Assembly: GCA_025356445.1 (NCBI GenBank)
Contig: JANXSZ010000001.1
Coordinates: forward strand, 104,559 to 168,558
Direction: 5' to 3'
From: Betaproteobacteria bacterium
GTDB taxonomy: Bacteria > Pseudomonadota > Gammaproteobacteria > Burkholderiales > Burkholderiaceae_C
DNA length: 64,000 nucleotides
The translations under genes were made by a program, and so were the position numbers. The notes beneath the pieces are model-generated. The model ran no database searches and was not told the origin of the DNA. It was given only the letters and a program-made list of their open reading frames with translations. Shown piece by piece: positions 37,869-48,175 of this stretch (its first letter is position 1; each line of letters begins with the position of its first letter).

Positions 37869-39638
37869 ATGACAAGCCCCATGCCCCATTCAAAGTCCAC
37901 CACTTCCGTCACCCCAGAATCCCTGCGCAGCGCGCGCTGGTTTGAGCCTGACGATCTGCGCTCTTTTGGCCACCGCTCGCGCATCATGCAAATGGGTTAC
38001 GCCCCCGTGGACTGGGCTGGCAAGCCGGTGATCGCCATCATCAACACCTGGTCGGATTTAAACCCCTGCCACACCCACTTCAAGCAGCGGGTGGAAGACG
38101 TGAAGCGCGGTGTGTTGCAAGCCGGGGGCTTTCCGGTGGAGCTGCCCGCCATCTCGCTGGCCGAGGCCTTCGTCAAGCCCACCACCATGCTGTACCGCAA
38201 CATGCTGGCCATGGAAACCGAAGAGCTGCTGCGCAGCCACCCGGTGGACGGCGCAGTGCTGATGGGGGGCTGCGACAAGACCACGCCCGGCCTGGTGATG
38301 GGGGCCATCAGCGCGGGCCTGCCCAGCATCTACATCCCGGCGGGCCCGATGCTGCGCGGCAACTACAACGGCCAGATCCTCGGCTCCGGCTCGGATGCCT
38401 GGAAGCTGTGGGACGAGCGCCGCGCCGGCAAGATCAGCAAGACCGAATGGATTGGCGTGGAAGGCGGCATCGCCCGCAGCCACGGCACCTGCATGACCAT
38501 GGGCACCGCCGCCACCATGATGGGGATTGCCGAAGCCATTGGCATGACCCTGCCCGGGGCCTCCAGCATCCCGGCATCCGATGCCAACCACCCGCGCATG
38601 TCAGCCGAAAGCGGCCGCCGCATCGTCGAGATGGTCTGGGAGGGTCTGACCCCGCAGCGCATGCTGACCCGCGCCTCGTTTGAAAACGGCATTGCCGTGG
38701 CCATGGCCATGGGCTGCTCGACCAATGCCATCATCCACCTGGTGGCCATGTCACGCCGCGCTGGGCCAGATTGCGCCGTAGGTCTGGACGACTTCGACGC
38801 CTTCAGCCGCCGCGTGCCGGTGCTGGCCAATATCCGGCCCAGCGGTGACACCTATCTGATGGAAGACTTCTACTACGCCGGAGGTTTGCCCGCCCTGATG
38901 AACCGCATGGCGCAGTACCTGCAACTGGACGCATTGACCGTCACCGGGTTACCCGTTGGTGACAACATTGCCGGAGCGCAGGTGTTCAACGACGACGTGA
39001 TCCGCACGCTCGACAACCCGCTTTATAAAGAAGGCGCACTGGCTGTGCTGCGCGGCAATATCGCGCCCAACGGGGCGGTCATCAAGCCCAGCGCCTGCGC
39101 CCCGCAGTTTCTGAAACACACCGGCCCGGCCCTGGTGTTCGACGACTACCCGTCCATGAAGGCAGCGGTAGAAGACGAGAACCTGGACGTCACCGCCGAG
39201 CACATCATGGTGTTGCGCAACGCGGGCCCGCAGGGCGGCCCCGGTATGCCGGAGTGGGGCATGCTGCCCATCCCCGCCAAGCTGGTGAAGCAGGGCGTAC
39301 GGGACATGCTGAGATTGTCCGACGCGCGCATGAGCGGCACCAGCTACGGGGCCTGCATTCTGCACGCCTCTCCCGAGGCCTACATCGGCGGCCCGCTGGC
39401 GCTGGTGAAAACAGGCGACCTCATCACCGTGGACGTGGCCGCCCGCAGCATCCACCTAGAGGTGAGCGACGAAGAACTCGCCACCCGTCGCGCCGCATGG
39501 CAGGCCCCGCCCAAACGCTTCGAGCGTGGCTATGGCTGGATGTTCTCGCGCCATATCTTGCAAGCCGACCAAGGCTGTGATTTTGATTTTCTGGAAACCG
39601 AATTCGGTGCGCCGATTGGCGAACCCGTTATTTTTTAA
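37869..39638 (+). CDS. IlvD/EDD-family sugar-acid dehydratase (L-arabinonate dehydratase-like)
   Basis: A 589-residue dehydratase. Three cysteines for a 2Fe-2S cluster are at 67 (NPCH), 135 (GGCDKTTP) and 208 (SHGTC). The spacing 68 and 73 equals that of Rhizobium L-arabinonate dehydratase as I recall it. GDNIAG, KPSACAPQF and SDARMSGTSYGACILH complete the family signature. It should turn an aldonic acid into a 2-keto-3-deoxy acid. The sugar is inferred only. A downstream methionine (37881) could also be the start. Confidence 0.9.
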   Translation: MTSPMPHSKSTTSVTPESLRSARWFEPDDLRSFGHRSRIMQMGYAPVDWAGKPVIAIINTWSDLNPCHTHFKQRVEDVKRGVLQAGGFPVELPAISLAEAFVKPTTMLYRNMLAMETEELLRSHPVDGAVLMGGCDKTTPGLVMGAISAGLPSIYIPAGPMLRGNYNGQILGSGSDAWKLWDERRAGKISKTEWIGVEGGIARSHGTCMTMGTAATMMGIAEAIGMTLPGASSIPASDANHPRMSAESGRRIVEMVWEGLTPQRMLTRASFENGIAVAMAMGCSTNAIIHLVAMSRRAGPDCAVGLDDFDAFSRRVPVLANIRPSGDTYLMEDFYYAGGLPALMNRMAQYLQLDALTVTGLPVGDNIAGAQVFNDDVIRTLDNPLYKEGALAVLRGNIAPNGAVIKPSACAPQFLKHTGPALVFDDYPSMKAAVEDENLDVTAEHIMVLRNAGPQGGPGMPEWGMLPIPAKLVKQGVRDMLRLSDARMSGTSYGACILHASPEAYIGGPLALVKTGDLITVDVAARSIHLEVSDEELATRRAAWQAPPKRFERGYGWMFSRHILQADQGCDFDFLETEFGAPIGEPVIF

Positions 39639-39656
39639 ACCCTATTGGAGACCATC

Positions 39657-40367
39657 TTGACCCCCACCACCCGCACCCTGCTCACCAAAGTCAGCACGGC
39701 CACCCTGTGTACCGCCCTGTTCAAGCGCGGCCTGCGCAACCAGTTCATCCAGGACGTGCGCCCGCTGAACCCGAACCTGCCGAACATGGTGGGTGAAGCC
39801 TTCACCCTGCGCTACATCCCCGCGCGTGAAGACCTGAACCCCATCAGCGTTTTCCTTGACCGCAACCACCCCCAACGCAAAGCCGTGGAAGACTGCCCAC
39901 CGGGTGCCGTGTTGGTGATCGACAGCCGCAAGGACGCCCGTGCAGCCTCAGCGGGCGCGATTTTGGTGTCGCGCCTGATGGTGCGTGGTGTGGCCGGCGT
40001 GGTCAGCGACGGGGGGTTTCGCGACTCGCCTGAAATCGCTCGCCTGACCATTCCGGCCTACCACCAACGCCCCTCAGCCCCCACCAACCTGACCTTGCAT
40101 CAGGCGCTGGACATCAACCAACCCATCGGCTGCGGCGACGTGGCGGTATTCCCCGGTGACGTGGTGGTGGGCGACGCCGAAGGCGTGATCGTCATCCCTG
40201 CCCATATCGCTGACGAGATCGCGCTGGAAGCCACCGAGATGACGGCGTTTGAAGATTTCGTGACCGAGCAGGTGCTGGGTGGCCGCTCCATCATTGGTTT
40301 GTACCCACCAACCGACGAGCAGGCGCGCACCGATTTCGCCACCTGGCGTGCCGCCAACGGCCGTTGA
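39657..40367 (+). CDS. RraA-family protein (possible aldolase/decarboxylase)
   Basis: A 236-residue protein of the RraA/HMG-CHA aldolase fold. It shows MVGEAFTLRYIP, GVVSDGGFRDSPEI (metal-binding Asp and Arg-Asp), PIGCGDVAVFPGDVVVGD and EGVIVIPA. In sugar-acid clusters such proteins often act as 2-keto acid aldolases or oxaloacetate decarboxylases rather than RNase E inhibitors. The start is a TTG at 39657 with GGAG 6 nt upstream. The frame from 39645 would start inside that ribosome-binding site. Confidence 0.82.
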   Translation: MTPTTRTLLTKVSTATLCTALFKRGLRNQFIQDVRPLNPNLPNMVGEAFTLRYIPAREDLNPISVFLDRNHPQRKAVEDCPPGAVLVIDSRKDARAASAGAILVSRLMVRGVAGVVSDGGFRDSPEIARLTIPAYHQRPSAPTNLTLHQALDINQPIGCGDVAVFPGDVVVGDAEGVIVIPAHIADEIALEATEMTAFEDFVTEQVLGGRSIIGLYPPTDEQARTDFATWRAANGR

Positions 40368-40392
40368 TTTCAAATTAAAAACTGGAGACACC

Positions 40393-41376
40393 ATGACCAC
40401 CACCCGACGTCACGCGCTGCTTGCGCTGGCCACATTCCCGTCCGTGCTGCCTGGCCTCGCATGGGCTGAAGACTGGCCTGCCGCCAAGCCCATCACCTAC
40501 GTGGTGCCGTTCACACCCGGTGGCTCCACCGACATCATTGGCCGCACGCTGGCGCAAAAGCTGGGCGAAGCCCTCAAGCAATCGGTGGTGGTGGACAATA
40601 AACCAGGACAGGCGGGCGGCATTGGGGCCACCTATGTCGCCAAAGCGGCACCGGACGGATACACCCTGTTTGGCGGCACCATCAGCACCCACGCCATCAA
40701 TGCCAGCCTGTACAAAAACCTGCCCTACGACCCGGTGAAGGACTTCGAGCCGGTCAGCCTGGTCGCAACGCTGCCAAACGTGCTCATCATCAACCCCAAC
40801 CTGGGCGTGAACACCGTGGCGGAGTTGATTGCCTTGCTGAAAAGAGATTCCGGCAAGCGCCTGTTTGCCTCATCAGGCGCAGGTACCTCCACCCATCTGG
40901 CGGGCGAAATGTTTGGCGACATGATTGGCGTGCAGCTGACCCATGTGCCCTACAAAGGCACGCCCCCCGCGCTGACCGATGTGGCATCAGGCCAAGTGCC
41001 CTTCATGTTTGACCAGATGACAGCAGCACTGCCGTTGGCCAAGGTAGGCCGCCTCAAACTGCTGGCCGTGACCACCGGCAAACGCATCGCACTGGCGCCC
41101 GAGTTGCCCACGATGATCGAATCCGGCGTTGCGGGGTTTGAGATGACCTCATGGCAAGCCGTTTACGCCCCCAAAGGCACACCCAAAGCCATCGTGCAGC
41201 GGCTCCATGCCGAGATTGTCAAAGCCCTGAAAACACCCGATGTGCAAGCCAAGCTGGAAGGGCAACTGGGCATGAACATCGTAGGCAGCAGCCCTGAAGA
41301 ACTGGCCGCACACATGGCCCGCGAGATTCCGCGCTGGGCGGCGTTGGTCAAAAAATCAGGCGCTGAGCCGGGCTAA
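40393..41376 (+). CDS. Tripartite tricarboxylate transporter (TTT) receptor, Bug family
   Basis: A 327-residue periplasmic solute receptor. A signal peptide ending GLAWA is followed by ITYVVPFTPGGSTDIIGRTLA, VVVDNKPGQAGGIGATYVAKAAPDGYTL and VPYKGTPPALTDVASGQV, the Bug-family hallmarks. The membrane parts (TctA/B) are not in the window, which is common for Bug genes. Given the upstream dehydratase it probably binds an aldonic acid. CTGGAGACACC precedes ATG 40393. Confidence 0.92.
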   Translation: MTTTRRHALLALATFPSVLPGLAWAEDWPAAKPITYVVPFTPGGSTDIIGRTLAQKLGEALKQSVVVDNKPGQAGGIGATYVAKAAPDGYTLFGGTISTHAINASLYKNLPYDPVKDFEPVSLVATLPNVLIINPNLGVNTVAELIALLKRDSGKRLFASSGAGTSTHLAGEMFGDMIGVQLTHVPYKGTPPALTDVASGQVPFMFDQMTAALPLAKVGRLKLLAVTTGKRIALAPELPTMIESGVAGFEMTSWQAVYAPKGTPKAIVQRLHAEIVKALKTPDVQAKLEGQLGMNIVGSSPEELAAHMAREIPRWAALVKKSGAEPG

Positions 41377-41520
41377 AGCTGTTGCGGAGCCTTGCCGCCT
41401 TTATCGGCATAATTGCCCATAATCGGGCTATGTGACAATTCACCGATGCAGCAGGCGCTAGAGCGCTGGCGTGAAAAATCCAGTGCGCCACTCAGTTTGC
41501 CGAGTCTAAATTCGCGCCGT

Positions 41521-42078
41521 TCAAGCCACCAACCGCGACGACTTCGGCACATGCGCCATTAAAAACTCCATCTGGTCCGCCAATATCCGGCGGTTGCGCA
41601 GGATGAAGTCTTCCCACAGGCTGGGCACGTAGGGGGCGTAGAGCAGGGGCATTTTGGCTTGCTCGGGGGTGCGGCTGCTTTTGCGGTGGTTACAGGGGCG
41701 GCAGGCGGTGACGACGTTCATCCAGTGGTCTTGGCCGTTTTGGGCGAAGGGGACGATGTGTTCGCGGGTTAAATCGGATTCATGCAAATGCTCGCCGCAG
41801 TAGGCGCAGACGTTGCGGTCGCGGATGAAGAGCTTGCTGTTGGTCAGGCCTGGGCGCAGCTCGAACGGGTTGATATTGGGCACTCCGCGCGTGCCGATGA
41901 TGCTGTTGACGGTGATGACCGATTGCACACCGGTGATGGCGTTGTTACCGCCACGGAACACCGCCACCTCACGGCCCATTTCCCAACGCACGTCTTCGGC
42001 AGCGTAGTGAATCACCGCTTGTTCCAGCGTGATCCACGACTGGGGCAGCCCTTGGGCAGATAACTTCAAAACTTTCAA
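41521..42078 (-). CDS. HNH endonuclease
   Basis: A 185-residue protein with the zinc-containing HNH motif: CAYCGEHL, then TREHIVPFAQNGQDHWMNVVTACRPCN with the catalytic His and Asn. The first 90 residues (KVLKLSAQGLPQSWITLEQAV) are the conserved N-terminal extension of a bacterial chromosomal HNH family. The start is a TTG at 42078, supported by GGAGG 6 nt upstream; the ATGs further upstream have no such site. Its role is unknown. The 144-bp gap on its 3' side holds no clear gene. Confidence 0.85.
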   Translation of the reverse strand: MKVLKLSAQGLPQSWITLEQAVIHYAAEDVRWEMGREVAVFRGGNNAITGVQSVITVNSIIGTRGVPNINPFELRPGLTNSKLFIRDRNVCAYCGEHLHESDLTREHIVPFAQNGQDHWMNVVTACRPCNHRKSSRTPEQAKMPLLYAPYVPSLWEDFILRNRRILADQMEFLMAHVPKSSRLVA

Positions 42079-42240
42079 AACAGGCCTCCAATGAACACAT
42101 CGCAGCAGCACTGACACGAAAGCACAACCCTCTGAGGCCTTGGCCCGCATTGGGGTATGCGGAGCTAGGGGTTGCCTACCGCACAATATACAGGCTTCAC
42201 AAGTCAGCCGTATGAATTCCCCCTACTGCCCCACCCCGCC

Positions 42241-42657
42241 ATGCCCAACTTAACGCCCGACTGGCGTGCTTTATGCGCTTCAGGATTCATAGCAACGGTG
42301 CTGCACGGTACAGCACACGCGGCACTGCCCACGGCGCCTCTATTGCGCTGCTTTGCCACCTATGCAGGCAGTACGCAGGCCGTGGAAAGCGGTGTGACGG
42401 CTGACCCCTACAGCGTGGAAGCCGTGGACATTGGCGGGCGCTTTACCTTCAAAGCGGTGATGGTGGGCACGCCTGACAAGGTGGACTACATCAAGCTCTA
42501 CGCTTACCTGCAACGGCGCGACAAGGACATCCCGATTCACCAAGCAACCTACTTGCCGCCGTTCAAAGCCGCCTTGACACCCCTCAACCACCTGTACGCC
42601 GGTGACGTAGAGCGCGAACTCCAATACCACTGCACATTGCAAGGGGCGACACCATGA
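42241..42657 (+). CDS. Small exported protein of unknown function
   Basis: A 138-residue protein. A signal peptide of about 28 residues (to HGTAHAA) is followed by a short domain with no family I recognise; two Cys (RCFATY and YHCTLQ) could form a disulfide. Its stop overlaps the start of the CapA-like gene (ATGA), so the two are translated together and probably act together in the periplasm. A similar signal-peptide ending (HGAAHAA) occurs in the next gene. Confidence 0.7.
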   Translation: MPNLTPDWRALCASGFIATVLHGTAHAALPTAPLLRCFATYAGSTQAVESGVTADPYSVEAVDIGGRFTFKAVMVGTPDKVDYIKLYAYLQRRDKDIPIHQATYLPPFKAALTPLNHLYAGDVERELQYHCTLQGATP

Positions 42658-43640
42658 GCACGATGACCATGAGAGGGGTATTGCTCAGCTTGTTATGGGC
42701 CGTTTTGAGCCACGGTGCAGCACATGCAGCCCCCCAAGTTGACGCGACTCACGAGACCGTCAGCCTGCTGTTCGTCGGCGACGTGGTGCTGGACGGCCAA
42801 GCCGGTCAGGCCATCGCCCAGGGCATTGACCCGTTCGCCGCCTTTGCGTCCGTCTTTGCCAGCGCCGATGTACGCATCGCCAACCTGGAATGCGTGGTCG
42901 CCACCACAGGCAACGCCGCCGACAAAAATTTCACCTTCCGCGCCCACCCGCGCACGCTCCCGGTATTGAAGCGCCATGTTGATGCCGTATCCCTGGCCAA
43001 CAACCATTCCGGGGACTTTGGGCGCGGTGCGTTCAGCGAGATGCTGGGGCTGCTGGACGCGCACGGCATAGGGCGCTTCGGTGGTGGCAAAAATTTAAGC
43101 GAGGCCCATACACCGCTCATCATCGAGCGCAAAGGGGTGCGCATCGCCCTCTTGGGCTACGACGAATTCATGCCCCGCAGTTTTGAGGCCGATGCCAACG
43201 CCGCAGGGGTCGCCTGGAGCGAAGACGAGCAGGTGGTGGCCGACATTCGCCGTGCCCGCAGCCATGACAAAGCCGACGTGGTGATCCCCTTCATGCACTG
43301 GGGCTGGGAAAACGAACCCCGCGCCAATGCCCGCCAGCGCCAGCTCGCCCGCCTGATGGTCGATGCCGGTGCCGACGCCGTGGTGGGCGCGCACCCGCAT
43401 GTGGTGCAAGACGTAGAGCACTACCAAGGCAAACCCATCATCTATAGCCTGGGCAACTTCATGCTGGACGCGCTGGATAATCCCAACCAGGCCCGGGGCT
43501 GGGTGCTGCGCTTGCAGGTCAATCGCCACGGCGTACAGGCCTGGGATACGCAGTGGGCGCAGCTCAATGCGCAAGGCATACCGGCACCCGATACCCCCTC
43601 AAATACTCCCTCATTTCAGCCGTCAGAGCAAGCCAGATAA
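42654..43640 (+). CDS. CapA-family metallophosphoesterase-like protein
   Basis: A 328-residue exported protein. After a signal peptide (to HAA) it has the PGA_cap domain: LLFVGDVVLDG, LECVVAT, SLANNHSGDFG, MHWGWENEPRA, GADAVVGAHPHVVQDVEHYQGKPIIYSLGNFM. These supply the binuclear metal-type ligands. Members process or make poly-gamma-glutamate or have hydrolase roles. No other capsule gene is nearby. Confidence 0.85.
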   Translation: MSTMTMRGVLLSLLWAVLSHGAAHAAPQVDATHETVSLLFVGDVVLDGQAGQAIAQGIDPFAAFASVFASADVRIANLECVVATTGNAADKNFTFRAHPRTLPVLKRHVDAVSLANNHSGDFGRGAFSEMLGLLDAHGIGRFGGGKNLSEAHTPLIIERKGVRIALLGYDEFMPRSFEADANAAGVAWSEDEQVVADIRRARSHDKADVVIPFMHWGWENEPRANARQRQLARLMVDAGADAVVGAHPHVVQDVEHYQGKPIIYSLGNFMLDALDNPNQARGWVLRLQVNRHGVQAWDTQWAQLNAQGIPAPDTPSNTPSFQPSEQAR

Positions 43641-43652
43641 GCTACACCCGCT

Positions 43653-44744
43653 ATGAAAATATTCAGAGGATTCCACCATCCCGACATCGCCCCCACCTGC
43701 GCACTGACGATTGGCAATTTCGATGGTGTGCACCGGGGCCACCAGGCCATGCTGGCGCTGCTCAACAACGAGGCCCAGCACCGCCACGTACCCAGCTGCG
43801 TGATGACCTTCGAGCCGCACCCGCGCGACTACTTCGCCGCAGTGGCCCACAAGCCCGAACTGGCCCCAGCCCGCATCGCCACACTGCGCGACAAGCTGCA
43901 AGAGCTGGAACGCTGCCGGGTGGACCAGGTAGTGGTGCTGCCCTTTGACCAACGCCTTGCCAGCCAATCCCCACAAACCTTCATCGACGAGGTGCTGGTG
44001 CGTGGCCTGGGGGTACGCTATGTGCTGGTCGGGGACGATTTCCGCTTTGGCGCCAAACGGGCCGGTGACTACAACCTGCTGGACGCCCAGGGCGACGAGC
44101 TGGGTTTTGACGTGGCCCGCATGAACAGCTACGAGGTGTCAGACCCCCAAGCGCGGCGCAACCAGGGTATACCCAGCTGGGAAGCGTCCAGTTTTGGGCG
44201 CGCCCCCGGCAGCCACGGCCTGCGCGTCTCCAGCTCCGCTGTGCGCGAAGCGCTGTTTGAGGGCCGCATGGACGATGCCGCCCGCCTGCTGGGTCGCCCC
44301 TACGCCATCTCGGGCCATGTCGTCCACGGACGCAAGCTGGGCCGCGAACTCGGGGCCAGCGCACCGGGGCGAGGCGATGGCTTTCGCACGCTGAATCTGC
44401 GCTTTGCCCATTGGAAACCTGCTGCCAGTGGCATCTTTGCGGTACGCGTGTTTGGCCTGCGCACCGATCTGAATGCCGCTGTGGAAGGCGTCGCCAACCT
44501 CGGCATCCGCCCGTCCATCGACCCCAGCGACGTGAACGGCGGGCGCGTGCTGCTGGAAACCCATTGCTTTGACTGGCCTGCTGAAATGGGCCAAAAAGAG
44601 GCCTACGGTAAAATCATCCGTGTAGAACTACTCCATAAACTTCACGACGAACTGAAGTACGACGGCCTGGATTCCCTCACCAAGGGTATTGCGAAGGATT
44701 GCGCCGATGCGCGGGCGTACTTTGCTTCTCGCCGCCGACCATGA
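43653..44744 (+). CDS. ribF: Bifunctional riboflavin kinase/FAD synthetase
   Basis: A 363-residue enzyme making FMN and FAD. The N-terminal synthetase has [14 protein letters not shown] and [15 protein letters not shown]. The C-terminal kinase starts at [15 protein letters not shown], but the usual FPTAN motif is replaced by FRTLNLRF after an extra 10-residue stretch. I recall this in other Comamonadaceae, so it is probably functional. Its stop overlaps ileS by 4 nt (ATGA). The order ribF-ileS-lspA is the classic one. Confidence 0.94.
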   Translation: MKIFRGFHHPDIAPTCALTIGNFDGVHRGHQAMLALLNNEAQHRHVPSCVMTFEPHPRDYFAAVAHKPELAPARIATLRDKLQELERCRVDQVVVLPFDQRLASQSPQTFIDEVLVRGLGVRYVLVGDDFRFGAKRAGDYNLLDAQGDELGFDVARMNSYEVSDPQARRNQGIPSWEASSFGRAPGSHGLRVSSSAVREALFEGRMDDAARLLGRPYAISGHVVHGRKLGRELGASAPGRGDGFRTLNLRFAHWKPAASGIFAVRVFGLRTDLNAAVEGVANLGIRPSIDPSDVNGGRVLLETHCFDWPAEMGQKEAYGKIIRVELLHKLHDELKYDGLDSLTKGIAKDCADARAYFASRRRP

Positions 44745-47611
44745 CCGACACCACATCCCCAGCTCCAACCGCAGCAGCCACCGACTACCGCGCCACCCTC
44801 AACCTGCCCGACACCCCCTTCCCCATGCGCGGCGATCTGGCCAAGCGCGAGCCGGGCTGGGTGAAAGACTTTGAGGACAAAGGCATCTACAAAAAGCTGC
44901 GCGACGCCCGCATCAACGCGCCCCGCTTCGTGCTGCACGACGGCCCGCCCTATGCCAACGGCCAAATCCACATGGGCCACGCCGTCAACAAGATCCTGAA
45001 GGACATGATCGTCAAGGCGCGGCAGTTGTTGGGCATGGACGCGGTGTACGTGCCCGGTTGGGACTGCCACGGCCTGCCCATCGAGAACCAGATCGAAAAA
45101 ACCCACGGGCGCAATTTGAGCCGTGACGAAGTGCAAGCCAAAAGCCGCGCCTACGCCACCGAGCAAATCGCGCTGCAAAAGGCCGATTTCAAGCGCCTGG
45201 GCGTGCTGGGAGAGTGGGACAACCCCTACCTGACGATGAACCCCAGCAACGAGGCCGACGAAATCCGCGCCCTGAAGCGCATCATCGAACGCGGTTTTGT
45301 CTACCGGGGCCTGAAGCCTGTGTACTGGTGTTTTGACTGCCGCAGCTCGCTGGCCGAGTTCGAGATCGAATACGCCGACAAGAAATCACAAACGATCGAC
45401 GTGGGCTTTGAGTGCGCGGAGCCTGCCAAGCTGGCGGTAGCCTTTGGCTTAAGCGCCCTCACCCAACCCGCCTTTGCCGTCATCTGGACAACCACCGCCT
45501 GGACGATTCCCGCCAACCAAGCGCTGAACCTGAACCCGGCGCTGGAATACGCGCTGGTGGACACCCCACGCGGCCTGCTGCTGCTGGCCTGCGCCTTGGT
45601 CGAAAAAGCCCTGGCCCGCTTCGCCCTGGAAGGCACCGTGGTGGCAACGACGTTGGGTGAAAACCTCGCCAACATCAACTTCAAGCACCCGTTCTACGAT
45701 CAGGCGAATGGCACCGAAGGCGAATTCAGCTACAAGCGCTTAAGCCCCATCTTCTTGGCCGACTACGCCACGGCTGACGACGGCACCGGTATCGTTCACT
45801 CCTCCCCCGCTTACGGCGTAGAGGATTTCAACTCCTGCGTCGCCAATGGCATCGCCCATGACGACATCCTGAACCCCGTGCAGGCCAATGGCGTGTACGT
45901 GGACGAGTTGCCGCAGTTCGGTGGCCAGTTCATCTGGAAAGCAGCCCCCGTCATCGTTGAAGCCTTGCGTGAAGCGAACCGCCTGTTCGCCACCGAGACC
46001 ATCACCCACAGCTACCCGCATTGCTGGCGGCACAAAACACCGGTGATCTACCGGGCTGCGGCCCAATGGTTCATCCGCATGGACGAGGGCGAGGGTGTGT
46101 TCACCCAAGACAAAGCGCCGCAAACCCTGCGCCAGCTGGCCCTGAACGCCATCGAAGAAACCAGCTTCTACCCCGAAAACGGCAAAACCCGGTTGCGCGA
46201 CATGATTGCCGGGCGGCCCGACTGGTGCATCTCGCGCCAGCGCAATTGGGGCGTGCCGCTGCCCTTCTTCATCCACACCGCCACTGGCGAGCTGCACCCC
46301 GACACCATGGCGCTGATCGACCGCGCCGCCGACATGGTGCAAGCGGGGGGCATTGAAGCCTGGAGCAAAGCCAGCGCTGAATCGCTGATCGGGGCGGATG
46401 CCGAGTTCTACACCAAGAGCAATGACATCCTGGACGTGTGGTTCGACTCCGGCACCACGCACCACACCGTGCTACAAAAAAGCCACGCGGCCCAGTCCGC
46501 CTGGCCCGCCGACCTGTACCTGGAAGGTCACGACCAGCACCGTGGCTGGTTCCACAGCTCGCTGCTGACCGCTTGCGCCATGTACGACCACGCGCCGTAC
46601 AAAGGCCTGCTGACGCACGGCTTCACCGTCGATGCGAATGGCCGCAAGATGAGCAAGTCCGAGAAAAACGGCGTTGACCCGCAAGTAACTGCGGGCAAGC
46701 TGGGCGCCGAAATCATCCGCCTGTGGGTGGCGGCCAGCGATTATTCGGGCGATATTGCCGGTGACGACAAAATCCTCGCCCGCGTGGTGGACACCTACCG
46801 CCGCATCCGCAACACACTCAAATTCCTGCTGGCCAACACCAGCGACTTTGATCCGGCAACCGACACCGTTCCCGCCGACCAACTGCTGGAAATCGACCGC
46901 TACGCCCTGGCCCGTGCCGCGCAGATGCAAACCACCGTCCTGGCCCACTACGAGGTGTACGAATTCCACCCCGTGGTCGCCAAATTGCAGGTGTATTGCA
47001 GCGAAGACTTGGGCGCGTTCTATTTGGACGTGCTGAAAGACCGCCTCTACACCACGGCCCCCAAGAGCCTGGCCCGCCGCAGCGCACAAACCGCCCTGCT
47101 GCAAATCACCCAGGCCATGCTGCGCTGGATGGCCCCGTTCCTGAGCTTCACGGCTGAAGAAATTTGGGCACTGGAAGGCAAAAGCGAATCCATCTTCATG
47201 GAAACCTACGCTGACATGGGGGTGGCAAGTCCATCGTCCGAGGCCTTGCTCGCCAAATGGACCCGTATCCGCGACATCCGCGACCTGGTGAACAAAGACA
47301 TCGAAGTACTGCGCAAAGAGGGCAAGGTAGGCTCCAGCCTGCAAGCCAACGTGGTGCTGACCGCACCCGCCGCCGACCACGCACTGCTGGCCAGCCTGGG
47401 CGATGATTTGAAGTTCGTGTTCATCACCTCCGCTATTGAATTAGTAGCTGGCGAAGCGCTTCAGGTAAGCACCAGAACCTCATTGGACACCAAATGCGAG
47501 CGTTGCTGGCATTACCAGGCCGATGTGGGCATCGACACGGCGCACCCCACGGTTTGCGGGCGCTGCGTCAGCAATTTGTACGGCGCGGGTGAAACACGGT
47601 TGATCGCTTAA
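44741..47611 (+). CDS. ileS: Isoleucyl-tRNA synthetase
   Basis: A 956-residue class I synthetase. [16 protein letters not shown] carries the HIGH-type motif, [12 protein letters not shown] the KMSKS motif, and the C-terminus a zinc finger (CERCWHY and CGRC). The editing domain lies between about 190 and 400. The start at 44741 is set by overlap with ribF. A dispersed-repeat copy (47432-47448) is translated near the C-terminus as [11 protein letters not shown], between the catalytic-domain tail and the zinc finger. Confidence 0.97.
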   Translation: MTDTTSPAPTAAATDYRATLNLPDTPFPMRGDLAKREPGWVKDFEDKGIYKKLRDARINAPRFVLHDGPPYANGQIHMGHAVNKILKDMIVKARQLLGMDAVYVPGWDCHGLPIENQIEKTHGRNLSRDEVQAKSRAYATEQIALQKADFKRLGVLGEWDNPYLTMNPSNEADEIRALKRIIERGFVYRGLKPVYWCFDCRSSLAEFEIEYADKKSQTIDVGFECAEPAKLAVAFGLSALTQPAFAVIWTTTAWTIPANQALNLNPALEYALVDTPRGLLLLACALVEKALARFALEGTVVATTLGENLANINFKHPFYDQANGTEGEFSYKRLSPIFLADYATADDGTGIVHSSPAYGVEDFNSCVANGIAHDDILNPVQANGVYVDELPQFGGQFIWKAAPVIVEALREANRLFATETITHSYPHCWRHKTPVIYRAAAQWFIRMDEGEGVFTQDKAPQTLRQLALNAIEETSFYPENGKTRLRDMIAGRPDWCISRQRNWGVPLPFFIHTATGELHPDTMALIDRAADMVQAGGIEAWSKASAESLIGADAEFYTKSNDILDVWFDSGTTHHTVLQKSHAAQSAWPADLYLEGHDQHRGWFHSSLLTACAMYDHAPYKGLLTHGFTVDANGRKMSKSEKNGVDPQVTAGKLGAEIIRLWVAASDYSGDIAGDDKILARVVDTYRRIRNTLKFLLANTSDFDPATDTVPADQLLEIDRYALARAAQMQTTVLAHYEVYEFHPVVAKLQVYCSEDLGAFYLDVLKDRLYTTAPKSLARRSAQTALLQITQAMLRWMAPFLSFTAEEIWALEGKSESIFMETYADMGVASPSSEALLAKWTRIRDIRDLVNKDIEVLRKEGKVGSSLQANVVLTAPAADHALLASLGDDLKFVFITSAIELVAGEALQVSTRTSLDTKCERCWHYQADVGIDTAHPTVCGRCVSNLYGAGETRLIA
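47432..47448. repeat. Dispersed palindromic repeat copy 6, inside ileS
   Basis: GCTATTGAATTAGTAGC has GCTA/TAGC arms and lies in the linker before the C-terminal zinc finger. It closely follows the same layout as the cca copy (6595-6611). Confidence 0.55.
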
Positions 47612-47622
47612 GACTCAAGACC

Positions 47623-48174
47623 ATGGCAAAACGATCTCACAACGCCCCCCGAACTTCGTTCGTCAAGTCACCTGCCAGCAGCGCCAGCTTGCTGCCCTGG
47701 TTGGCCCTCGCGGCCATGCTCATCCTGATCGACCAGTTCACCAAAGTGCTGATCGTGGGCTACTACCAGCTGGGCGGCGCGACGCGCATCACCAGCTTCT
47801 TTGACGTGGTTCGGGCCCACAACACCGGCGCTGCATTTTCGTTTCTGGCGTCAGCGGGGGGCTGGCAGCGCTGGTTCTTCACCGCCATTGGCGTGGCTGC
47901 GGCACTGTTTATCGTGTGGATGCTGAAAGCCCACCCTGGCCAAAAACTGTTTGCGTTTGCCCTGGCCTGCATCCTGGGTGGTGCTGTCGGTAACGTGATT
48001 GACCGTGTGGTGTACGGCTACGTGGTGGACTTTTTGCAGTTCCACTGGGAATGGCTCAAACCCATGTTCCCAGGGGGTTACTTCCCCGCGTTCAACGTGG
48101 CCGACAGTGCGATCACGGTCGGGGCCACGTGTTTGGTCCTGGATGAAATTCTGCGGGTGCGCAAAGGTAAATAA
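47623..48174 (+). CDS. lspA: Signal peptidase II (lipoprotein signal peptidase)
   Basis: A 183-residue inner-membrane aspartic protease with four transmembrane helices that cleaves prolipoproteins. Catalytic motifs: IGNVIDRV-like [15 protein letters not shown] and [25 protein letters not shown] and NTGAAFSF are conserved. It is about 20 residues longer than E. coli LspA because of an N-terminal extension. It lies 11 bp after ileS. The lipoproteins of this window are its substrates. Confidence 0.95.
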   Translation: MAKRSHNAPRTSFVKSPASSASLLPWLALAAMLILIDQFTKVLIVGYYQLGGATRITSFFDVVRAHNTGAAFSFLASAGGWQRWFFTAIGVAAALFIVWMLKAHPGQKLFAFALACILGGAVGNVIDRVVYGYVVDFLQFHWEWLKPMFPGGYFPAFNVADSAITVGATCLVLDEILRVRKGK

Positions 48175-48175
48175 A

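Noticed and set aside
41446..41562. Short plus-strand frame beginning MQQALERWREK in the gap before the HNH gene
   Set aside because: It is short, overlaps the 3' end of the HNH gene and shows no family likeness. A gene remnant is possible but unsupported.
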